64,000 nt of DNA, taken from positions 4,347,501 to 4,411,500 of the forward strand of contig CM065646.1 of assembly GCA_033220425.1 (NCBI GenBank), given 5' to 3'. The notes beneath the pieces are model-generated. The model saw nothing but the letters and a program-made list of their open reading frames with translations. It had not been told where the DNA came from and did not search any database. A program made the position numbers and the translations under genes. Within the stretch, counting starts at the first letter, position 1; each line of letters opens with the position of its first letter. Origin of the DNA: Lepraria neglecta. Lineage: Eukaryota > Ascomycota > Lecanoromycetes > Lecanorales > Stereocaulaceae. Below, one piece after another: positions 42,587-52,200 of this stretch.

Positions 42587-44287
42587 TCAGATCAACGAGT
42601 CCATGCCGTGGTTGTGGCCCTTGTTCGATTGTCCTCCCTTGCCATGGCCGTGTGCCTTGCGTTTACCAGTCGCGGTCTTTTTCGTTTTGTGCTGAGGTTT
42701 GGCGTGGCCATCATCAACAGGATTGGCCACGTAACGCGGCTCTCCATCAGGAACGAAGAGACGACGATGGAGGATGGGTGGAGACGCGGTACCCTCTTGC
42801 AAGGCGTTGAAAGAGCTTAAATTGTTCCCGTTGCCAGTGATAGCAGTATTGGCGTTGGAGCTGGCAGGCGTAGAGGATCGGGAGTTGGGAGAGCGGCTGT
42901 TGGTTGCTTTACGCTTGTTGTCAAACCCCACGTATTCATTATAGCCGTTTCCGCTCGAATTTACAGGCGTGTTGGCTTGGGGGGTTGCATAACCGCTACC
43001 GGCGGTCTGGGAAGGCGAGCCACCGTTGGCTGGCGAAGGGTTCGAGGGCTGCATGCCGAAGACCGGACGGCTGATAGGTGGCTGAGTGGGAGGAGATTGA
43101 TACCGCCCATTCATGCCAAGGATCGACGGGGTGTTGGAGGGTAGGGTAGCTTTCGAGAAGTGATGAGACCGAGGCTCCTCGGGTGCAGCATCTGGCGCAT
43201 GAAAAGCATCGCTGACTGAGTTGAAGGGGGAGTGTGGTGCCTGCTGGCCCGAAGAGTTGGCTTGAGATGGGAAATGCTGCTGCGGAGCGGAGAAGTTGGT
43301 CTGCGGATAGAGAGTAGGAGCTTGCATAGAGGCAGCGGTTGGAGGAACATAAGAGCCATTGAGGAGACCATTAGACTTGTTCTGACCGGGACGGGGAATG
43401 GGAGCAGCAATGGGGGAGCGCGCACGACCATGGCCGTGGCCGTGGCCGTGGCCGTGCTTTGGAGCTTCTGGGAGCTCATGCTGAATGTGGTTGTCAACCT
43501 GACGTCTCCAGCTCTGTTGTAACATAGCAGTTGGCCCTTGCCACTTGACCGGTTGAGGTGGGCCTGTAGGGTCTTCCCTAGTCCAGGTTGGGAACGTACG
43601 GACACCAATTGCGACCCTCGTATTCACATCAGGAGGGATCTCGTGCAAGTACTTGCAACCTTCCTGCATGTAATTGCAGTTGCCCGTACGAATCCAGTAT
43701 GTGCAGTACACTTTCTTGCCAAGTGTACCTGGCGTTCCCCGGTTCCTAATAGGCTCTGGAGAGTCCTCAGGGTTCGACGTGATCTCGGCGATCTTGGCCT
43801 ATAAGTGGTCAGCAATGGCGTCAATAGGAGAGTAACTGGAAACGCATACCCGAATGTCATCTACCTTAGTCACTTTCTCGTCCGATTCCATTGCTTTCTT
43901 GTCTGGCGCAACGAACACTTTGCCTATTGATTTCACGGGCTCTTTGTCAGGCGAAGAACTCCCTGATTCATATCCGTCTTTTTTGCTACACGTATGAATA
44001 TCAGAAAGTATTTCTGTGAGCTCGATGTGGTAGCAGTCATTGTTTGTCTTTGGCTGATCTCCGCAATTCATGATGCCAAGGTCTAAGACTTCTTGACCTC
44101 GCAGCGTCAACGGTACTCCCTCGAGGCGAAGCCATGTTGGTAACTCGTCGATTGCGATCAAGGGAACGTAGGTATCGTCCTTACGCTTGAGGCAGATGCG
44201 GGGCTTGGGAGAGACGGACATGGCGGGCTTTACAGTGTTGGGACCTGGAGGAGGGATGACAGACTCTTCGGATTTGGAGCTGTCCAT
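42587..44287 (-). CDS. C3H1-type zinc-finger protein with His-Gly repeat
   Basis: Two exons, 44287-43850 and 43798-42587, joined by a 51-nt intron (GTATGC..TATAG, phase 0), encode 549 residues. Residues 1-146 are variable with KRKDDTYVPLIAIDELPTWL. Just after the junction comes a single CCCH finger, CTYWIRTGNC then NYMQEGCKYLH (C-x8-C-x6-C-x3-H), of the RNA-binding type. The rest is low-complexity: an HGHGHGHGHG run, Pro/Gln/Ser/Asn-rich sequence, and a basic tail (KKTATGKRKAHGHGKGG). The upstream ATG at 44287 is the only good start. The role is probably in RNA metabolism; no specific orthologue recognised. Confidence 0.85.
43433..43456 (+). repeat. GGCCGT hexamer microsatellite, four units
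   Basis: Four perfect GGCCGT copies; on the minus strand they encode the alternating His-Gly run of the C3H protein. In-frame hexamer changes would alter the run by two residues. Confidence 0.9.
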
Positions 44288-45219
44288 GGTAAAGTATTGA
44301 AAAGATCCAGGAGAGCTTTGTATAATTGACGAGAGTAGTGTTGATGATGTGATGAACGTCGCTGACTGGGATATGGTGTTGTTCCCTGTCGTTGTTGATG
44401 GTGAAGCAGGATTGAAATGAGGACGCTTTTAGGATGATGAAAGGATTATAACACTCGAGATGATTGTTATGGCCACGGCAGTCTGCTGCTACAGCGATGT
44501 TAGTGTCCATGTGCTGATGGACCTAAGGATGTTTCATCAATACCTTTGCTGTTGATCAAACGGCCGTGACTTTATAGGTCTCCAGATATAAGTGATGGGA
44601 AGCTTTGTTATGTTCAAAGAAGCAGAAAAGATTGCTCTCGGGTGGCTGCTATGGTTGGGTGATATGGAGAAGAGAAGATAGGCAGGTTACATGGAGGGTT
44701 AATATGCTCGCCGATGACACAGAGTCCTTGCTCTAGCGCTTCACTCCCGTACGATGAAGGGTTCCAGGAACTACTAGCAGTGAGTTCAAACGAATGAAGC
44801 AAACACAATGAAGGCTGAGGCTCCTTGGTGTTGAGGCGGTGTTCCCCGCATAGTGGGTGCCTAATAGCAAATATAACACAAGACGCGAGAGTGGCACAAA
44901 CGAAGTGAATAAATTCTGACGCGTTCAAGTTAGGGAATGCTGAAAATCCTGGGATGCCACAAACGGTTTGCTACAGGGATCCACTTAGGGTAAGCCGCAG
45001 TAGGCCGCATTGCATGGGGCTCCGCATGCGTTATCTTAACGTTTTCGTTGCATTCATATGAGGCTTGATTGCCTGATCTGGGTGAATGATAGTCAAACAC
45101 CCTGCAGCCCAACCGTGAATCCGCGACGTGGATGAAGACTCTTCTGATCACTATACTGATCACTACGGATCTCTAGTTTCAGGTCATCGTTCATCGGCTG
45201 TGAAGGCGTATTCTCCCGT
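44288..45219. other. Intergenic upstream of the C3H gene
   Basis: About 930 bases between the dihydroorotase stop and the C3H start. ORFs show no motif. Confidence 0.4.
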
Positions 45220-46422
45220 CTACAACCACCCGAGGCTTCGGGTGCGCTGTCCTCTCCGGAAAGGCGCAATTGCCACCGTTCGGTTGTCCACCGCGATGAG
45301 GTCCGGAATTTGAACGATTTGGCTTGCTCCAAGAATGATTTGTTTGTTGCTCGTCGGTTGATCATAGAAGAGTCTTCCATGCTCACCAAGAAATCCGGAT
45401 AGTACCTTGTGGGTGAGCTGATCCTCATTGAGCAAGCCTTCTTGGCAGCCTTGTTCAAAGGCGTCCAGCACTAGTTGTGTACAATATGGTTGGGTATAGA
45501 CACCAGCTGCTTGTTTGGCTTGAGGATCAAGACTTCCTAGCTTGGCTTGTATGGAGTGCGGAGCACTGTCGGAGCCGAAGAAGAACTGAGGGCTACCCGA
45601 TGCTGCTGCCTTCAACAGGGCGATCCTATCTCGGGGTGTCTTCGCTACGGGCTTGCAATAGTTGAAGGAGTCTCCGGCCCAATCATCGACTGTAAGGGAG
45701 AGATGGTGAGCGGTGATGGTTCCCACCACGGTCGGATAAGATTTGACAGCTTCGATAGCTTTCTCCGTCGTGCAGTGCTCCAGAACAATTTTCAGGTCCG
45801 GGAAGTCTCGGTGAAGCATACCCAAAGTCGGCAGGAATGCTTCTTCGGCGTTTAGTACGGTTATTTCATCGCTAGAGCTAGATGGATATTCTCCGTGCAG
45901 GTTAAGGATAAGACCCTGTTTTTGGATTTCGGCTATGACTGGATAGAAGGACTTGTAATCGAGAACTCCGGTTGCAGAGTTTGTCGTCACTCCCGCCTAG
46001 CTGCTGGTTAGCGGTAACAAGTCATACAACGCTTTTAAACTGTTGCGAATATGGTACTGGATAAGATTTGACCCCTTTAATGCCTGCCTTCTTAGCCTCA
46101 ATGATCACATCAGGAGTCAGAGCTGGGCACAGGAATAATGACATCAAGAAGGTAACATTTGGTTCCAGAGCTTGAAGCTTCGACTGATATTCAAGAGCCA
46201 TCTCCACAGTCGTTATGGGTGGTACCAGATTTGGCTTAAGAATTATGGTCAGCTTCTGTTTTGTGGGTCTACCGTGCAGAGATGACTTGCCATTACAAAG
46301 ACCATATCAGCGCCTCCATCTCGTATTGTTCCAACTACTTTCTCCATCATTTCCCCGGAGCGCAGGTGAACATGGGCGTCAAATGTTGCGGGCAATTGCA
46401 GACCTTCGAACATTGAAGGCAT
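45220..46422 (-). CDS. URA4: Dihydroorotase (pyrimidine biosynthesis)
   Basis: Exons 46422-46291, 46234-46058 and 45996-45220 give 361 residues. The first intron (46290-46235) starts GCAAGT and ends TTAAG with CTGAC branch sequence, a GC-AG intron; using it restores ADMVFVMPNLVPPITTVEMA exactly. Metal ligands are in place: FDAHVHLR (His17, His19), the carbamylated Lys in GVKSYPAG formed across the second junction, LNLHGE, LEHCTTEKA and GSDSAPHS. The end VAIAPFRRGQRTRSL matches eukaryotic stand-alone dihydroorotases of the Ura4 type. It closes carbamoyl-aspartate to dihydroorotate in the cytosol. An alternative ATG at 46413 is three codons downstream. Confidence 0.93.
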
Positions 46423-46804
46423 TATTGTGTCTGACCCTAGCAGACTCAGGCTATCTTCGGGCCAATTGATGTCAGCTAGTGCTAGGTATGGTTCTGAATA
46501 GCCAATCTTCTGAATAAGGTACTGATTTGGAACAAGTATGGTAGTTGATAGGTGAGTTTGGTTGCAGAATTCGAGCCGGGCTTTTTTATTACCGAGATCC
46601 GGGTCTAAGTAATGTCACCCTGAACTGGCACAGTTATGGACGCCGTAGGTCTTCAAGAAGCTGTTCAGCTTTTCATTTATTGGTAGTGAGCATTCACCTC
46701 ACAATAGCACCAGCATGTATGGTCTATCATGGAGTGGATTGGGCCTTGAGGCAGTGGTTCTACATCTATGTACAACGCGACATTGGGTATCTATGGCAGG
46801 AAAC
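46423..46804. other. Intergenic between URA4 and MRM1
   Basis: 382 bases upstream of URA4 and downstream of MRM1, both minus-strand. The URA4 frame stays open for about 65 codons upstream of the chosen ATG but offers no start. Confidence 0.5.
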
Positions 46805-48861
46805 TTAAAAGATTCGATTCTCTACATTCCTAACGCCACCGTCAGTCGTCCCAGAGCCGTTCTTAGAGACGGTTGGCTTCCGAAGAAAGGCTTCACACAG
46901 CAACCCCGCAGCGACACTGGCATTCAAGCTGTCAACTTGCCCTTGTCCAAGCCGTCGACCCTCAATTCCAATGCTGAAATCTGCCTTTGACTGTATATTC
47001 CAGCGTAAGCCTTCGCCCTCGCCACCGAGAACCACAATGCACGGATGGTTTCGCACAGGACTTCCGAGCGTTGAAGTGGTGAAGTAGCGCCCTTTTCCCG
47101 ACGGCTTGACTGGGCTTGGTGTCACAGCAGCATATATCTTCCAGCCATTGTTTTGGCACTTGTCCAGAAATTGTCCTGGCTGGTTCACTGTCAAAAGGGG
47201 TAAACTTTCGGAAGCACCCGCGGAAGCCTTGAGCGCGACTGGAGACAAAGGGGCGCTGCTACGGTTGGAGATGGCGACCGCATCAACCCCAAGGAAGAAG
47301 GCTGTTCTCAAGATGGCGCCGAGATTTCCGGGGTCAAGCTAGTAGGCTGTTAGCAGGCCTGACAATACAGCAAGTTGCTCAACTTCCATCGAGTGATGCA
47401 GTGTATGGAACGACTTACAATACCATCCAGTAGGAGGACTAGTGGATACCTTGGGAAGCCGGAATAGTACTTGATTTCGGTATTAGTGCCATTGATAACT
47501 TCGTCTTCGCGAGACTGATGGTCTAACATAACATCGAATTCCTCTTGTTGCGTCCCGACAGATCGAAAGCCGGTGATAGGTAGCTTCGGTAGGGGAGACG
47601 CTTCTAGTATGTAACCCTAGAATGCGGAGTCAGACCTGAAAGAGCGTGTAAACTGGGCAAGATTAGGGAATCAACGCACGTTATGAGGTCGTCCCATGCT
47701 CATTTTATCCATCAATCGTAGCCAATCTCCCTTTACTCTTTCCACGACGACATTCCGATCAACGGCGAGACTTCGAATTCTCATGTCTTGATCGCGGACC
47801 TCTCTGTTGTCCCCATCGTATATGTACAGCTTGTATAGCTTCCGGCGCGATGACAGAAGGGCAGAAACAACGACTGAAGTACCGTAGAGAAACTCGGACG
47901 CTGGTGTAGTGTATGGCATACTCAAGGGAGCGTCAGACTCTCGATTTCTGGGTGATCGGTCGTCATCTCGGGGCCGGTCTCTTCCATAGCCTTCATATGG
48001 ACGTCTACGCGAAGATTCATGGCCGACATCCCTCGAGCCATTCGCATACATGGCACGATAAGATACTTCCTCTCGCCTTCCCATTGTAAAAGAGCGCCTA
48101 GGAAGCTCGGTAAAAATTTCTGAATCTTCTCGTAGATCCTCAGGCATTGAGAACCTTTGATAGTCGTCTTTACCCTGCTTCCATTTCGATGCACGACGTG
48201 CTGCGTGAGTTGGTTGCCCAGGTTCAGCGGAGCGACGATCATCTTGTGGAGTTCCTTTGCGATATATTCCTTGGTGAACGGTGGAATCCGATGCTTCCTT
48301 TAGCGGCTCCTCGATTGTATGCCCAAATCTCACTGCCCGACGAACAGCTCTGTTACCACCAGGCTTAGGCGTATAGTCCCATTGGGCTTCCCGAGGGCGG
48401 CGATCGAAAGCAGTTCCTCTTCGGTCTGTCGTGGCTCTTCGACGTGTGGGTCTTGCCTGCTTCAGCGTTTTGTTGCGTTCATTGACCCTCGTGAACTCCT
48501 CAATGTCTTCCACGTCTTGCCCTTGCTGGTGGTTTGGCCTCCGCATCCGTTCACGAGGCGAAACCCTCCCGAATATACCATTCGCACTCCTCTCATCTCT
48601 CCGTAAAAACCTCCTCTCTGGCCTAGCACCTTCATACTGCGATCTCCTGAGAGATTTGTTGATTGCTGTGTTAGTTGAAATGAATGCTTGAAAAGTCTGG
48701 AGCTTAAGCAAGTGTATTCGCACTGAGGGTTGTTTGTAAAAAGCCCCATTGCCGAGATACCAGGGAGCTCTCAGCATCACATTAGTAGCCAGATGTTGAT
48801 ACTTGCAGAAAACGAAAAAAGGATCGCAGCAAGGTTTCAGCTGCTCACTAGCGCTGGACAC
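46805..48861 (-). CDS. MRM1: Mitochondrial large-rRNA 2'-O-ribose methyltransferase Mrm1
   Basis: Exons 48861-47680, 47616-47419 and 47338-46805 join in phase 0 to 637 residues. The N-terminal 270 residues are Arg-rich and low-complexity, including a likely mitochondrial presequence; starting at 48777 (MLRAPWYLGNGAF) is an equally good choice. The substrate-binding domain reads EFLYGTSVVVSALLSSRRKL. The SpoU methyltransferase motifs follow: motif 1 DPGNLGAILRTAFFLGVDAV (Asp after the second junction), motif 2 CIVVLGGEGEGLRW and motif 3 VDSLNASVAAGLLCEAF, which form the trefoil-knot SAM site. It methylates a peptidyl-transferase guanosine of mitochondrial large rRNA in yeast; the same role is inferred here. 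Longer than yeast Mrm1 because of the Arg-rich insert. Confidence 0.92.
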
Positions 48862-49270
48862 TCGGAATAGTTTCCTAATTCCGCCTGTGCCAAGAGCACC
48901 TTGACATAACTTTATTTAGAGACCATTGAGGTTTCGTGCCAATTGATCAGTTAACATATAAGCAAGCGGATACGGTAGTAGACCTTTGGCAGCGTGGAGA
49001 GTGCTACTGGCTACCTAGGACTGCGCAAGAGACGGTGTAAAAAAAGAATCAAAAGGATCTAGAGGCATCCACGAAAACGCATCTACGCTAGGATAATCGG
49101 GAGCTCTAGCGAAATCGGTGACAGGGCAGGAACGCTCTGGAGAGAGTCTCAACTCGCTTACACTACGTCCTACCATTGCGGACCGTTCAGGCCCATGCAC
49201 CTCACAGCGCCACGTAGGGAACACTCGATAAGGGGGAGGAGTCTGGCCTCATACGCGAGACCTAGACAAG
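48862..49270. other. Divergent promoter interval between MRM1 and the phospholipase D gene
   Basis: About 410 bases serving two outward-transcribed genes. No specific site recognised. Confidence 0.5.
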
Positions 49271-52200
49271 ATGGCAGAGAATAGCGGATCCAATCTTCCA
49301 CCTAACGGCCTTCCTCCTATTGTGTATCCTTCGCCAGTTCCGCAACCAAATACCGGCATATCAGAACCCCACAAGCACACAACATATTCCCCTATACTTC
49401 AGGATGAGAAGCTCAATGGGTCTGTCGAGAAGGACGACTTCGTGGATGGTTACAAGCCGGTTCCCGTCGAAGACTCGCCTGCTACTACCGGCTTCCCATT
49501 TGGTAATCATATCGCTGCAGGGAGTGAAAAGAGCGACACAACGGCAGGGGTACCACGTCTTCGCGGTATAGCACATGATTTGCTCCAACGGCGGGCTTCT
49601 GCGGACCATGGCAGTCATATACAAAATCCACGAACAATATTAGAAGAAGGGGAACCGTCAACGCCGCCTGGTCGGCCCAACGTCCAATTTTCACGACCTG
49701 CTCCTAGCAATGAGCAGGTAAGTGGTGCGCAATGGAGATCCGAACCAGGCGATATTCCAGATGGCGACGCCGCATCTAAAGAGAAACGGAGTGGCTCATT
49801 GTTCACAAAGCTGAAGGCCCTAGCAAATCCTACTGGGGCGCAAGCTCATACAAGGACGCCCAGCGGATTCACTCTTGGCGGAGATTCCATTGATGAGCGG
49901 CTTCCAGTCTCGAATTTGTCACCTAACTCAGAGAGAGGCGATCCAATGCGTACTCCGCTGGAAGAAGAAGGCAGTGATCTCGACGCTGATGCTGAGGAGA
50001 GTACCGGAGAGGAGAGTCCAAGAGATTCTGCTCGAAGACGCAGGCGAAAGAGTCGACGACCACAAGATGGGGGCGCTCAAACCGCTCCATCAACGCCGAA
50101 GACCCCTGTTGCGCGTAGCTCGCGCCCAAATTTCTTATCTAATAGCTCTATGATACCCAGTGAAAGATTTCGTCCTTCTTTCCTCCCTCGAAGGGCAACC
50201 ATGACAGATCTGCCTGGTGAAGGCCGCCAAGGCGTTTCCGAGGACGAAGGCCGAGACAGAATGAGTCATAACAATCGTTGGCGAAGAGGTGGTGCGTGGA
50301 GCGCACGGGGTTTGAGCTACGCAGGGAATCGGAAGCATAGCCAGCAGCAGCCCACTGAAGAACGTCGGCCAAGTAATTTTAGACGGTTCACCGGATTTGC
50401 AGCAACGAATGAAGGTGCCGATGCGTCCCCGTTCTCACAGTGGAGGTTGCCTCGTGGGGAGCGTGCCTCTACCCTCAGTGCAGCAAAATGGCGACAGTTG
50501 AAGGCCGGGCTGAAGATGATCGGTCAACGTCGAAGAGCCGAAAACACCATTGATCATGCCAAATCTGCTGAACTACTTGCCGAGCTTACTGCTGGTGTCC
50601 CTGCCGCCTTGATGTTTGCTAGCATGTTTCAAAGAGACGAACATGGCAACAAGAGGATACCGGTCTTGCTGGAGCAGCTCAAAGTCCGAATCACCGACAG
50701 CAAGCAGGTTGACTCTAAGTCTGGGGATCGTCATATGATATTCCGGATTGAGATGGAGTATGGCAACGGACTGACGAGAATGAAGTGGGTCATACATCGT
50801 GCTCTTAGGGACTTTGCAAATCTACACGCACGCTACAAACTTCAAATCGGCGCTCAAAAGTATGTTCAGCTGAAAAGAGACGATGCTCGTACGAAGCTGC
50901 CCCACTTTCCGCGGAGCACTTTTCCATATCTACGTGGCATTAGAGGCCTCGACAATCTCAGTGACTCTGGTGAGGAAGAAGACGATGACGGTGACGGAAC
51001 AGGGCGAAGTGGAGGCGAAGCAAACGGCGCAGAAAGATCCAATAAGAAGAAGAAAGTACGCCCTTCTTTGGGTCACTCAAGACGAAAGTCTAGCGTGGCC
51101 ATCGTACAGGGTGGAGATGGAGTATTGACACGCAGGGATACCTATCCAGAAAGGCAGCGAAAGAAGCTTGAACTCTATCTCCAGCAGATGATTCGATATC
51201 TCATATTCCGCCCCGAGAGCAACCGACTGTGCAAATTTCTTGAGCTTTCTGCTTTGGGCGTGCGACTCGCCGCCGAATCGAGCTACCATGGGAAAGAAGG
51301 GCTGCTGATCATTCAGTCAGGAAAAGGCGTGGACTTTCGGAAGGCATGGAAGCCATCCCTCATCAAAGGTCGCCGCAGTCCTAAGTGGTTTTGTGTCCGC
51401 CACAGCTATGTGGTCTGTGTAGACTCTCCAGAAGAAATGAATATTTACGATGTCTTCCTGGTAGACTCAGCCTTCACGATTCAGACTAAGGGAAAGCGCT
51501 TGCGGGATCAGAAGCCAAAAGAGATGGCAAAGGCAGCCAAGGAATCTGCTTCACACCCTCAACATCATAGCTTGAGATTGTCAAATTCGGAAAGAAAGCT
51601 CAAACTTTTGGCCAAGAATGAACGACAACTGCACCAATTCGAGGAATCAATTAGGTACATGTCAACCAACTCGCCGTGGAGTAAGCCCAAGCGTTTCGAT
51701 AGCTTTGCCCCAGTCCGATCAAACGTGTTCGCACAGTGGCTTGTTGACGGTCGGGATTACATGTGGAACGTATCGCGCGCAATAAGCATGGCTAAGGATG
51801 TAATCTACATTCATGACTGGTGGCTTAGTCCTGAACTTTACATGCGAAGGCCTGCCGCAATCAGTCAAAAATGGCGACTTGACAGACTACTCCAACGAAA
51901 GGCACGAGAAGGCGTCAAAGTATTCGTCATCATGTACCGGAACATCAACTCCGCCATTCCTATTGATTCCGAGTACACGAAGTTCTCCCTCCTCGACTTG
52001 CATCCAAATGTCTTCGTGCAGCGATCGCCGAATCAATTCAGACAAAATACCTTCTTCTGGGCTCACCACGAGAAGATATGCATTATTGATCACATGGTGG
52101 CTTTCGTTGGAGGTATCGATCTTTGTTTCGGACGTTGGGACACCCCTCAACATACGGTCGTGGACGACAAGTTGACGGGGTTCGAGATGTCTGAGGCGCC

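Noticed and set aside
46423-46617. URA4 frame open for about 65 codons upstream of the ATG
   Set aside because: No start codon and no credible upstream exon; the dihydroorotase core begins right after the chosen ATG. Such a length can arise by chance.
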